The position numbers and the translations under genes are program-made. The notes under the pieces were generated by a model. The model worked only from the letters and a program-made list of their open reading frames with translations. It did not search any database and was not told the DNA's origin. A stretch of 35,075 nt of DNA from Pedobacter cryoconitis (GTDB lineage Bacteria > Bacteroidota > Bacteroidia > Sphingobacteriales > Sphingobacteriaceae): the NCBI RefSeq assembly GCF_003259615.1, contig NZ_QLLR01000046.1, positions 1-35,075 of the forward strand, written 5' to 3'. Positions 1 through 7,077 of this stretch are shown piece after piece (positions within the stretch are counted from its first letter, which is position 1; each line of letters begins with the position of its first letter).

Positions 1-225
1 ACGGTTGGCACTATTGTAAACTGAACCTGTCCGTAGATATTGGTTCAACAAAGAAGAGGGTTTATCCTGATCACTTAAGGGAGAAGACTTGAACAACTCA
101 TATTCTGCCAGTCGCTCCCGCACGGTTCTACGGTGAATATGGAGTTGCTTTGCTATTTTCCGCTGGCTGAGCCCTTCTCGATAATAGAGTAATATAATCT
201 TATGATTTGTCTCCACTTCTAACAT
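1..225 (-). CDS. istA: IS21 family transposase IstA, N-terminal part (runs off the window)
   Basis: The first 75 codons of an IS21 transposase, starting at the ATG at 225 and read leftward off the window. The N-terminus MLEVETNHKI is followed by a helix-turn-helix with GLSQRKIAKQL and HRRTVRERL, typical of the IstA DNA-binding domain. That domain recognises the terminal repeats just upstream. The DDE catalytic domain is outside the window. The sequence matches the right-hand copy at 34827, so both probably come from the same active or recently active element. Confidence 0.85.
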   Translation of the reverse strand, partial: MLEVETNHKIILLYYREGLSQRKIAKQLHIHRRTVRERLAEYELFKSSPLSDQDKPSSLLNQYLRTGSVYNSANR

Positions 226-277
226 GAATTATGGTTCCTTTAGTTCATTCTAAAGGGACGATTTAATCCTTGCTAAC

Positions 278-315
278 TGGTACACTTTTCAACTGGATAT
301 TGGTACACTTTTCAA
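278..315 (-). repeat. IS21 terminal direct repeats (left copy)
   Basis: Two identical 15-bp repeats, TTGAAAAGTGTACCA on the minus strand at 301-315 and 278-292, lie between the IS terminus and istA. Repeated short sequences at the ends are a hallmark of IS21 elements and are expected transposase binding sites. The mirrored pair is at 34737-34751 and 34760-34774. Confidence 0.75.
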
Positions 316-328
316 TCGGTATATACAC

Positions 329-631
329 AAGCCCGAAAAATATGTTGAAAATGCACTTTTTAGTCCAGAAGTACGCAAGCAGTTCGCATCACTACAAAAA
401 ACGGGCTGGGTAGACGCGCTCCGCAAATTATATCCCGACCAAAGAATCTATACCTTTTGGGACTACTTTCGTCATGCCTTTGATAGGAACGCTGGGTTAC
501 GTTTAGACCATTTCTTATTAAACGATTCGCTTTCCTCACGTTTAAAGGCGGCAGGTGTCGATAAGGAAGTCCGTGGATGGCCACATTCCAGCGATCACGC
601 ACCCGTCTGGATATTGCTAGATGAACTGTAA
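329..631 (+). pseudogene. Exonuclease III family protein, 3' remnant cut by IS21
   Basis: An open frame runs from the IS boundary to TAA at 629-631 and encodes about 100 residues of the C-terminal part of an exonuclease III / AP endonuclease (EEP superfamily). The motifs WDYFR, RLDHFLL and the C-terminal SSDHAPVW, with its catalytic histidine, are visible. Full-length proteins are about 250 residues, so roughly the first 60 percent is missing, cut at the IS end. There is no start codon for the remnant and it should be non-functional. A LigD relic lies just downstream, suggesting a former repair locus. The family is clear; the shared ancestry of the two is inference. Confidence 0.85.
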
Positions 632-749
632 TCCGTGTAAATCAGCCTCATAGATCGAGATTTACTTGGATTTTCCAAACTTTATAGTTGTAAAGATGTT
701 AGAATAGTTGCTAATCTTTAAGAGTATAAGTCTAAAAAAATACAACTAA

Positions 750-943
750 AAACGTGATTTTAACAAGACCGCTGAACCTAAATCTGGCAAACCAAAGCCC
801 ATTGGTAAACTCCAATTTGTAATTCTGTTCTAAAGGGACCATCTACGGACCCTAAGACCAAGCGACTGGCCATGATGGTGGAAGATCATCCTTTTGATTA
901 TAAAGACTTCGAGGGGATTATTCCAAAGGGTGAGTACACCAAC
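750..943 (+). pseudogene. Relic of LigD 3'-phosphoesterase domain
   Basis: Two blocks in different frames match the N-terminal phosphoesterase domain of ATP-dependent DNA ligase D. Codons from about 753 read RDFNKTAEPK and end in KLQFVI. After a deletion and frameshift near 829-838, the frame beginning at 839 reads PSTDPKTKRLAMMVEDHPF and then FEGIIPKGEY, before stopping at about 946. The usual QKH...LHYDLRLE segment between the blocks, and everything after PKGEY (including the ligase domain), are missing. A stop codon also sits just upstream of the first block. This is a decayed gene, and its position downstream of an exoIII remnant fits an end-joining repair cluster. Confidence 0.75.
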
Positions 944-971
944 TAAGATCAAACAAAGATGTATTATACAA

Positions 972-1658
972 TTAAAAGCCCGGGGTGAGCGTGTTTGTAT
1001 TAAGTACATATCCAAATGCTTTTTCTAATGTCTTTTCTCCAATACCGTCATAATTAGCTAATGTAATCATTGAGTTTATTTCTCCGTTTTGAATTATCTC
1101 TGAAATTTTTCTTGCGTATTGTGGTTGTATACCTGTTTCTGCTTTGATTATTTTCTCATCTAATGATGACCATTTTGTTTTGAACAATGCAAATAAATCG
1201 TCTGTTTCATTTGGGTCATAATCGTATATTTCGATGTCTATGGCACATTTTCCTAAATACTCGTCTATAAGTCTTTTTACTTCGTTTGTGTCTAATCCTC
1301 CGTTGTGCGTGCCTAGTAAAGGAAAGGCGATCGAGGTAATTCCTTTCTTCTGGTAGGTTCCTGCGAATTTTTGTAAGCCTTGTTCAATCCATTCTATTTT
1401 GCTTGGATATTTCCAATGAACCTTTGTGGGAAAACTTAAAATCCAGGGTGCATTTTCTTGTTTCGTATAAAGCCACAATGAACCTGTTTTGATGAGTTTA
1501 TTTTTACAATGCTCTTTGTATTCTTCATACATTTTTGGATAACGAAGTCTATGCACAAAGGCAATTCCTTTGCCCATTACGCCAACACAATTCACGGTGT
1601 TCACAATGGTTTGACACTTTGTATTGAAAATATTTCCTTTTATACGTTTTACTGCCAT
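972..1658 (-). CDS. DarG-like macrodomain protein (DNA ADP-ribosylglycohydrolase type)
   Basis: A 228-residue protein. Residues 1-155 form a macrodomain of the DarG/ALC1-like class: GNIFNTKCQTIVNTVNC at 8-24 with GVMGKGIA following, FPTKVHWK near 76-83 and PLLGTHNGGLD near 113-123. K79 sits where DarG proteins carry their catalytic lysine. Residues 160-228 are helical and include GIGEKTLEKAF, resembling a helix-hairpin-helix. DarG removes ADP-ribose from DNA and neutralises the toxin DarT. Here no DarT is visible; instead a 538-aa protein of unknown type ends 24 bp upstream on the same strand. At 228 residues it is shorter than typical two-domain DarG proteins. Macrodomain confident, antitoxin role inferred. 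Confidence 0.7.
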   Translation of the reverse strand: MAVKRIKGNIFNTKCQTIVNTVNCVGVMGKGIAFVHRLRYPKMYEEYKEHCKNKLIKTGSLWLYTKQENAPWILSFPTKVHWKYPSKIEWIEQGLQKFAGTYQKKGITSIAFPLLGTHNGGLDTNEVKRLIDEYLGKCAIDIEIYDYDPNETDDLFALFKTKWSSLDEKIIKAETGIQPQYARKISEIIQNGEINSMITLANYDGIGEKTLEKAFGYVLNTNTLTPGF

Positions 1659-1682
1659 TTCTTGTCTGTATAATTCAAAAAG

Positions 1683-3299
1683 TTAAACCAAAATTGAAGC
1701 AGGACCGTGAAACCCACAGTGTTCAATCTCTATGATTTTCTTACTTTCCAAATATTCCCTTTGCTGTTTTGTTACAAATAAATAAGCATTAGATTGATGG
1801 CTGTTATTAGCTAATTGAATGAGCTGATATTCGTTGTACTGCTTTTGGATAATCTCATTAATGACATAGTAAATTATTTTGTTATTAAATTCTTTACCAA
1901 TTAAATCGTAATCCAATTCATAATAATTACCATTACAGTTGAAAGAAATCCTGAAAGTTGCTGATGTTCCAAAATTAAACTGTCCAGGAATTCCATCGCT
2001 AATTTCTGTGAAGTTTAGTATACCATGTGAAATGCGGTTTAGTGCCAATAGAAAATCGCGATATGGTTTCTGCCCGGCATTTATCATGTGACTGGCAAAT
2101 GCGGTCATATCCGGAAAAACATCAAACAGATCTCTTATAGTATTATAAGTATTTTTATAAACATCACTCATGATCGTATCAAGCTGTTCATCCCCTAAGT
2201 GGAATAATAAACCACAATTTTTGATGTGATAGAAAGCATATTGTATATGCGTGTAAGATAGAGGGGATCTGTATAATAGCGGAGAAAAATTATGGATTAA
2301 AAATCTTTGGTGCATATCATAAAAATCCAGGACATTATTGTTTTCCTCTCGGAAACGACAAATGGCAAATGGAGATTTGCTATCTTGAAATAGTTGTTCA
2401 TGTAAATTATTGGAGATTCCGGTCAACCTGTAATTCCGGTTGTAATCAGCTAGCATCTGATTTACACAACGCAAAATATCATATATGAACATCTTGGGAT
2501 TATACTCGGTACGGCTTTCTTTCTCAAAAAATATGGAGTGATACTGATGCTTTCTGTTCCCAGTATCAATAATCACTGTCCTCTGTTTATTGCAATCATC
2601 ACGCGCTCCCTTAAAGTCTTCCTTATAAGTTGTTATTTCTATGATAGAGAATGCGTCATCAATCAATTCGTTTAATATTTTAACCAGGTTTTTTAATAGA
2701 TCCTGTTCCTTATTCTTATAAGCGGAGAGTTCAATAAACCTGCATCCATGGCAATAGCTGAAAAAATCGAGATTGGTTTTAAGCTTACCAGTCTTTATAT
2801 CTAAGAATAATTTTTCTTTCTCCTGGTCATTAATCAATCGGCCAGAACCATTAGGGCTTTCCGCGCTGAGCAACTCAGCAAATGCCAATTGCTCCTCCAA
2901 GCTGAAAAATCTGGAAAAGGACATGAATTCAATGGATAAATACAGCACGGAGCAATAGCTGAATTGATCTCCTTTCAGAGGCGCTCTTTTTATCTTCTGA
3001 TAAGCAATCTCAGATAATACTTCATTCCGATAAAGAATCTCGACAAACTTCAGAAACATGGGTTCATCTGGAAAATAATCCTTATGGCCTTCCTGTGGCA
3101 GACTGCTCGTCCAAACAGTGCCCGTATTATGCTTGTCAGCTGATATTTTCTCCTGATAAAACCTATATAAGACCTCCAAAATTTCATTAGGCTCAGATGT
3201 ACTGTGTTCCAGGGCCTTATTTAATTCTACAACTTCTTGTTCTTTAATTATTCCTGCTTTGAACAGGTCGTTGAATAGTGACATAATTGGGTTGCTCAT
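1683..3299 (-). CDS. Uncharacterised 538-aa protein, first gene of the macrodomain operon
   Basis: I do not recognise a family. The protein is predicted soluble, rich in Asn, Tyr and Phe, with no signal peptide or clear membrane segment. A Cys-rich spot (YCHGCRF) lies near residues 182-188 and the C-terminus reads HCGFHGPASILV. It starts at ATG 3299 (a second Met is five codons later) and stops 24 bp before the DarG-like gene, so the two are very likely cotranscribed. In DarTG modules this upstream slot belongs to the toxin, but no DUF4433/DarT motif is apparent, so a toxin role is only a hypothesis from position. Confidence 0.75.
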   Translation of the reverse strand: MSNPIMSLFNDLFKAGIIKEQEVVELNKALEHSTSEPNEILEVLYRFYQEKISADKHNTGTVWTSSLPQEGHKDYFPDEPMFLKFVEILYRNEVLSEIAYQKIKRAPLKGDQFSYCSVLYLSIEFMSFSRFFSLEEQLAFAELLSAESPNGSGRLINDQEKEKLFLDIKTGKLKTNLDFFSYCHGCRFIELSAYKNKEQDLLKNLVKILNELIDDAFSIIEITTYKEDFKGARDDCNKQRTVIIDTGNRKHQYHSIFFEKESRTEYNPKMFIYDILRCVNQMLADYNRNYRLTGISNNLHEQLFQDSKSPFAICRFREENNNVLDFYDMHQRFLIHNFSPLLYRSPLSYTHIQYAFYHIKNCGLLFHLGDEQLDTIMSDVYKNTYNTIRDLFDVFPDMTAFASHMINAGQKPYRDFLLALNRISHGILNFTEISDGIPGQFNFGTSATFRISFNCNGNYYELDYDLIGKEFNNKIIYYVINEIIQKQYNEYQLIQLANNSHQSNAYLFVTKQQREYLESKKIIEIEHCGFHGPASILV

Positions 3300-3428
3300 T
3301 CTTTTTTACATTACCTAATATACAAACTAATTAACTTATTTGCTACCAGACAAGCCTGTAAAAGTCTTTACCAAAACCTACAGTTAAAGGAATTACGCAA
3401 GAATTTGCTTAAATTCTTATCCAGATAT

Positions 3429-3809
3429 TTAACCTTCGATCACACCTGGAATTTCTACGATGTCTGTAATATGTCTTGACCGATGACCAAATCAGCATGA
3501 ATTGCTATGCCATGTATTGTTATTGGTTACTCCAGGCTTTATAAGAGTCCTGTAATTCGACAACCCCCAATTTTCCCATGCTCAACGTTACACTTTCATA
3601 ATCAACCCTGAGATCAGGGTACTCCCCAATAAAACAATCCCTCATTTAAAATCGCTTTGGCAATAATATGCCTGGCGTAGGTCCATCTTTTCTCTTCCTG
3701 AAAAATTTCCAATACCGACCAGATCATTTAAACGTGCAACAAATGAACCCTTTAAACGAAACTTCAAACGCTGTTTCTTTTGGGCTTCTGTAGTCGGTTT
3801 TAGTGATTT
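3429..3809 (-). pseudogene. Decayed DUF6266-like gene
   Basis: This otherwise empty 676-bp gap holds broken minus-strand coding blocks. From 3809 the reading is KSLKPTTEAQKKQRLKF, which resembles the P-x-x-Q-x-x-QR-x-KF block of the intact DUF6266 protein at 6160-6822. After frameshifts come a segment like AKAILNEGLF and then YPDLRVDYESVTLSMGKL, matching the INYATLQLTLGKL part of that protein. A third block before the stop at 3429 reads ITDIVEIPGVIEG, resembling the WIEMPGLNFD end of the 7078-7857 protein. Several stops interrupt it. Assignment rests on short matches made by eye. Confidence 0.45.
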
Positions 3810-3839
3810 ACCCTCTATGTGTACTACACATAGAGGGTA
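3809..3839. repeat. Perfect 15-bp inverted repeat with 1-nt centre
   Basis: TACCCTCTATGTGTA, one C, then its exact reverse complement. A hairpin with a single-base loop is a poor terminator. It could be an operator, or a palindrome created by a replication template switch at the 5' edge of the decayed DUF6266-like gene. Confidence 0.7.
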
Positions 3840-3975
3840 TTTCTGGGCAGCGTAGATTCAAGAACCTTTACCCCACCGATGGAAAGAAATACAGGAAACT
3901 CAACCTGTGCTGTAGTGTTAACTTACCTATTTAACACCACCAAATTTCATGGGCAAACAGAACCATTACTTAATC

Positions 3976-4398
3976 TTATTTTTCAAAATTAAAATACAAC
4001 CATCTCGTATTTGGATACAGCAGTTTAATGGTACCTGATACGACAAATAAAAGACCTATAACCAGAAAAGCAAGATAACCACCCCATAAAGGGCCAAAAC
4101 TATTGATACAAGCATTATTCGGGTGATTAGGGTCATATAATACTGACATCGTATCATGCACCCTATACCCCTTATTAAAGCCATTCTGTGGGAAAGTAAT
4201 CATTTCACTATTAGTGGTATTAAACCTAATGTCCGGATGAAATCTCCCATATTTAGTAAGAATCACAACACCTTCAGTCACGACACCTTTTCGGATAAAT
4301 TCCAGATTACTATTTGCCATTACTAAGTCAGCGACAATAAGTAATATACCCACAATTATAAAAATAAGACTTGCTATTTTCTTTTGAGTCGATTGCAT
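3976..4398 (-). CDS. DUF3592-like membrane protein
   Basis: About 140 residues from the ATG at 4398 (MQSTQKK). One membrane segment at roughly 9-27 (IASLIFIIVGILLIVADLV) precedes a soluble beta-rich part (GVVTEGVVI..., then VLYDPNHPNNA). A second segment near the C-terminus reads GYLAFLVIGLLFVVSGTI. This is the layout of DUF3592 proteins, whose function is unknown. The frame stays open upstream to 4545, but a TAnnTTTG element at 4420-4427 would put transcription start at about 4413, so the Met codons at 4404 or 4398 are preferred. It appears to be a separate transcript from the HTH gene upstream. Confidence 0.65.
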   Translation of the reverse strand: MQSTQKKIASLIFIIVGILLIVADLVMANSNLEFIRKGVVTEGVVILTKYGRFHPDIRFNTTNSEMITFPQNGFNKGYRVHDTMSVLYDPNHPNNACINSFGPLWGGYLAFLVIGLLFVVSGTIKLLYPNTRWLYFNFEK

Positions 4399-4419
4399 TA
4401 ACATATAGCTATAATTACA

Positions 4420-4427
4420 CAAATATA
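4420..4427 (-). promoter_or_regulatory. Bacteroidota-type -7 element (TATATTTG)
   Basis: TATATTTG matches the TAnnTTTG -7 consensus of the Bacteroidota primary sigma factor. It lies 16-22 bp before the ATG codons at 4404 and 4398, giving a short leader. The -33 TTTG element is not obvious. Confidence 0.45.
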
Positions 4428-4611
4428 TAATAAATTTCACTTGTAAATAGCTGGTTTTGATCAGAATGATAATGATTTTATCTAATTTTAACCCGAGTTC
4501 GATTGATCTTATGAATAAAATTAGTGATATTTTCCATTTGTACATGAGCTTTGCAAAGCTTTTGACAAAACTTGTCTCGTCCTGAAAGAAGCTTAATTAA
4601 TATTCCTGTTA

Positions 4612-4650
4612 ATTATAGTCGATGCTACGTGATATAACATCGACTATAAT
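4612..4650. terminator. Stem-loop between the HTH and DUF3592-like genes
   Basis: ATTATAGTCGATG pairs perfectly with CATCGACTATAAT across a 13-nt loop. It lies 44 bp beyond the stop of the minus-strand HTH gene, so it probably ends that transcript. The T-rich tail is better on the plus-strand side, so the direction is not certain. Confidence 0.45.
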
Positions 4651-4693
4651 TTGTTTAATTTACTAAGATCCTTTGTTGGTGGAAATCTAATCT

Positions 4694-4960
4694 TCATTTT
4701 ATCTCATCCCTGAATTTACTTACCATTAAGCTCATCACATCTTCTCTTCTGTAATAAAGGCAGCCGACAATAATCACTGACTTCAATAACTTTTTATTTC
4801 GCCATCTTCTTAAAGTACGGTCGCTAATACGGAACATAGATTTCACATCATTGGTATCTAACAAATTTCTTTCATGGGCAACAAATTTCTCCTGCTTTTT
4901 CACATTCATCATTTCAGCCAGGACATTTATCAACAAATTCACTTTATCGTTCATTTCCAT
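4694..4960 (-). CDS. Small helix-turn-helix DNA-binding protein (MerR/excisionase-like)
   Basis: 88 residues with a winged HTH from about 34 to 80: LLDTNDVKSMFRISDRTLRR, then WRNKKLL, a short hydrophobic wing and YYRREDVMSLM. This is the HTH_17/excisionase-type fold common in small regulators on Bacteroidota mobile and accessory regions. The first 30 residues form a short helix. It has its own AT-rich upstream region of about 240 bp with a 20-bp palindrome 33 bp before the start, consistent with autoregulation. It may control the neighbouring CHAP/DUF6266 block; no integrase is present here to support an excisionase role. Confidence 0.75.
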   Translation of the reverse strand: MEMNDKVNLLINVLAEMMNVKKQEKFVAHERNLLDTNDVKSMFRISDRTLRRWRNKKLLKSVIIVGCLYYRREDVMSLMVSKFRDEIK

Positions 4961-4992
4961 ATTCGCATGATTAAATTTTAAACTATCTGAAT

Positions 4993-5012
4993 TATTTAAC
5001 GATTGTTAAATA
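4993..5012. promoter_or_regulatory. Candidate operator upstream of the HTH gene
   Basis: TATTTAAC-GATT-GTTAAATA is a perfect palindrome (8-bp arms, 4-bp spacer) 33-52 bp before the HTH start codon at 4960. Size and place suit a dimeric regulator binding site; the link to this HTH protein is inferred. Confidence 0.4.
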
Positions 5013-5166
5013 GTCACATTAGGGAGGAATAATCAAAAAAGTATTTACAACTCTTTTGCAAAATAATTTTACGTTTTTCAAAAGAAACAGGTTTAATAGC
5101 ATAGTAATATAATAAATATTATTTATCAAAAAGAAAACACAATATCTTATTTAATAATAATTATAT

Positions 5167-5188
5167 AATTACACAATTAAGTGTAATT
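5167..5188 (-). terminator. Possible terminator of the CHAP hydrolase gene
   Basis: AATTACAC, a six-base loop AATTAA, and GTGTAATT form a weak AT-rich hairpin 15 bp after the minus-strand stop at 5203. The AT content of the area makes chance formation possible. Confidence 0.35.
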
Positions 5189-5202
5189 GACAAAAGTTAA
5201 TA

Positions 5203-5757
5203 TTAATCAACTTTTACCCAATCAGAAATTCTATAAATAGTCTTGATATGTCTCTTTTTTCTATAAACCCCATCACCTTCCCTGCTGCCCTGAATATTCG
5301 TGTTACCTTCTACACTATTTACCCAATCTCCTTTTTGATTAACTATCAACCCAACATGAGCTATCCTTTTTAATTTAACAAAGTATATACCCAGCAAATT
5401 ACCTGGTAAAGCAGAACGAGCTAAACGGGATAAAGGGAAAAGATCTGGTGTCCATCCTGATCGTGGTTTATCATATCCAGCCTGTGCAAATACCCAGCTT
5501 ACAAAACCTGCGCACCAGGGCTGCCCTTTTTTTAAACTTACACTGGTCAAATAAGTCTCTACACGAAAGCCGTCATTATTTCCGGTTATTTCCCTCACCC
5601 CTATTTCTTTTTCCGCAATACGAACAAGAAGCTCTCTTTTGTGACACTCCAGAGCGTTGAAGCTAAATTTGTTATTTAACAGACTGCGATCAAGCAAGCC
5701 GAAGCCGCTAATAATAACAAAGCAAAGGATGCCCAGTAAAAGCCTAATTGTTGCCAT
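5203..5757 (-). CDS. CHAP/NlpC-like peptidoglycan hydrolase
   Basis: 184 residues. A hydrophobic N-terminal segment (about 4-21, LLLGILCFVIISGFG) suggests a signal anchor or Sec signal. It is followed by an amidase/endopeptidase domain of the CHAP superfamily. The probable nucleophile is C82 in GQPWCAGFVSW, the histidine is H135 in IAHVGLIV, and the third polar site lies in VEGNTN around residue 150. RSGWTPDLFP is typical of related Bacteroidota lysins. Its first 82 bp overlap the end of the upstream membrane-protein gene in another frame, an arrangement seen in lysis cassettes. Substrate bond not determinable from sequence. Confidence 0.75.
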   Translation of the reverse strand: MATIRLLLGILCFVIISGFGLLDRSLLNNKFSFNALECHKRELLVRIAEKEIGVREITGNNDGFRVETYLTSVSLKKGQPWCAGFVSWVFAQAGYDKPRSGWTPDLFPLSRLARSALPGNLLGIYFVKLKRIAHVGLIVNQKGDWVNSVEGNTNIQGSREGDGVYRKKRHIKTIYRISDWVKVD

Positions 5758-6074
5758 GACGGTAAAAAATTAAATTGTGAAACCATAAATGTTAGAGCGG
5801 GTAATTTCATAAGTAGCCAAAACCATTGTAATAACCACCACGATAAAGCGGTTATTAAAAGAAAGCTAATCATGCTCAATAAAATCAATAGCCAGATACT
5901 TTGATCTATGCTACCTACCCTTTCATCAAACAAGTTGAGAAACCTGGGCGCAAAGCACCACATTAACAGCAAAACTGCGAATATCATTCTGGGTTCCGAT
6001 CTTTTTAAGGAGGTATTGACAACCGGCGATAATTTAATTATACCCGGCAATTCTATAGTTTTTATTTTCATCAC
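5676..6074 (-). CDS. Holin-like three-helix membrane protein
   Basis: 132 residues with hydrophobic segments near 30-48 (IFAVLLLMWCFAPRFL), 60-92 (IWLLILLSMISFLLITALSW and the Trp-rich run after it) and 108-131 (LGFYWASFALLLLAASACLI). The short basic N-terminus is probably cytoplasmic. I recognise no family. Small size, several membrane spans and an 82-bp overlap with a cell-wall hydrolase gene make a holin or hydrolase-export role plausible, though a structural partner is equally possible. The frame differs from that of the hydrolase, so both frames must be translated. Confidence 0.6.
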   Translation of the reverse strand: MMKIKTIELPGIIKLSPVVNTSLKRSEPRMIFAVLLLMWCFAPRFLNLFDERVGSIDQSIWLLILLSMISFLLITALSWWLLQWFWLLMKLPALTFMVSQFNFLPSWQQLGFYWASFALLLLAASACLIAVC

Positions 6075-6118
6075 ATTTTAAATTTTAAGAATTTATTAGT
6101 TATTAGCAGTCTTATTAT

Positions 6119-6152
6119 ATAAACCGGCAAACTCGTCAGCTTGCCGGTTTAT
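6119..6152 (-). terminator. Terminator after the first DUF6266 gene
   Basis: ATAAACCGGCAA pairs exactly with TTGCCGGTTTAT across a 10-nt loop, 8 bp beyond the stop at 6160. The minus-strand 3' side runs into an AU-rich tract, as expected for an intrinsic terminator. Confidence 0.8.
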
Positions 6153-6159
6153 TCAAATC

Positions 6160-6822
6160 CTAAGCAATAGCTTTGACAGATCCCAGATAAACACTAGTAC
6201 TTACCTTTTTACCATCTGACGAAGAAAGGTAAAACCAGCAATGTAAAGTGTTACCGACGATAGTTTTAGACAGCATACGTGCTTCTAATTTACCAGCTGT
6301 TCTTACCACGGTTGATGGAATTAGAAAATAATCCTTCGTTTCATCGTAAATTATTATACTGGCTCTATCCGTAGAACGCTGCAAACGTTCATCTTCTGTG
6401 TTAAAGTCCAAAGGATCATAGGCCCAGCTGATTGCTACTTTACGGCCTAAAACTGGCACTGCTAAAAGGTCTTGTGGACTATCCAACTTTCCAAGAGTCA
6501 GTTGTAACGTAGCATAATTGATCGTAAATAATGGAGACACACCTGAGATAGCTTCCTTCAGATTGAATTTAACCGCTTCATTCATCGGGCCAGACAGTTT
6601 GTTGCCAGATTGGTATCCTTTACTCACAACCTCACTAACAGCACCTAAAAACCTTGTTATTAAGCCAAATTTATTACGTTGATCAATTTGTGATCTGACT
6701 GGTAGCTTACTGGTTTTTTTTGGCAAACTTTTCATTACATCCAGCGTACGCCACCTGGCACCGATTACTGTTCCTACTTTTCCTGAGAATCCACCAAGGA
6801 TTCCTGTTCTGATCTTTCCCAT
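6160..6822 (-). CDS. DUF6266 family protein
   Basis: 220 residues. The N-terminus MGKIRTGILGGFSGKVGTVI, then MKSLPKK and the S-x-I-DQRNKF block, are characteristic of DUF6266, a family found in many copies in Sphingobacteriaceae and of unknown function. The rest is predicted beta-rich, with INYATLQLTLGKL near 100 and VAISWAYDP near 130. There is no signal peptide or membrane segment. It has a strong hairpin terminator after its stop and an array of six 10-bp repeats 108-168 bp before its start. The neighbouring gene at 7078-7857 is a diverged relative. A phage-like structural role is possible but unproven. Confidence 0.85.
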   Translation of the reverse strand: MGKIRTGILGGFSGKVGTVIGARWRTLDVMKSLPKKTSKLPVRSQIDQRNKFGLITRFLGAVSEVVSKGYQSGNKLSGPMNEAVKFNLKEAISGVSPLFTINYATLQLTLGKLDSPQDLLAVPVLGRKVAISWAYDPLDFNTEDERLQRSTDRASIIIYDETKDYFLIPSTVVRTAGKLEARMLSKTIVGNTLHCWFYLSSSDGKKVSTSVYLGSVKAIA

Positions 6823-6930
6823 TTTCTTTAATTTTAAACAATGAATTATTCTATTAATTCAAGTCAATAGCATGCCGGCCGCTTAAACTTGTTAAACGAA
6901 AGTATATCAATAAATTAGCTGAAAAATAAA

Positions 6931-6990
6931 TTGACCGCAATAGTCCGTTATTGTCCGCAATTGACCGGATTTGACCGCAATTGTCAAGCA
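6931..6990. repeat. Array of six 10-bp direct repeats upstream of DUF6266 gene 1
   Basis: Six contiguous decamers: TTGACCGCAA, TAGTCCGTTA, TTGTCCGCAA, TTGACCGGAT, TTGACCGCAA, TTGTCAAGCA. The 10-bp period places each unit on the same helix face, suggesting cooperative protein binding. It lies 108 bp upstream of the DUF6266 start. A second array of the same consensus precedes the other DUF6266 gene. Confidence 0.85.
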
Positions 6991-7030
6991 CTGAAAAAGC
7001 TTTATTTATTAAAAACAGGATTAAAACAAG

Positions 7031-7058
7031 AAAGGCCCCCCGGTTAAGGAGAGCCTTT
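7031..7058 (-). terminator. Terminator after the second DUF6266 gene
   Basis: On the minus strand AAAGGCTCTCC pairs with GGGGGGCCTTT (imperfectly) around TTAACC, followed by a T-rich stretch. It starts 20 bp past the stop at 7078. It separates the two DUF6266 genes into different transcripts. Confidence 0.75.
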
Positions 7059-7077
7059 GATCATAGCTGCTGCAAAA

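Larger units (their letters stand above)
1..328 (-). mobile_element. IS21-family insertion sequence, left copy (istA-proximal end only)
   Basis: Positions 1-328 are the reverse complement of 34724-35051, apparently without mismatch. The segment holds the istA start and one IS terminus at 328. Two copies of TTGAAAAGTGTACCA (minus strand; 301-315 and 278-292) lie 23 bp apart, like the multiple terminal repeats that IS21-family transposases bind. The rest of the element, including istB, lies outside the window. The internal boundary is set by where identity with the right copy stops (GTGTATATACC). Confidence 0.85.

Noticed and set aside
360..602. 80-codon minus-strand open frame
   Set aside because: It is antisense to the exoIII remnant, whose plus-strand reading carries clear family motifs.
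4399..4545. 49-codon N-terminal extension of the DUF3592-like protein
   Set aside because: The -7 element at 4420-4427 lies within it, and the extension is an Ile/Leu/Lys-rich AT artefact; the internal Met is preferred.
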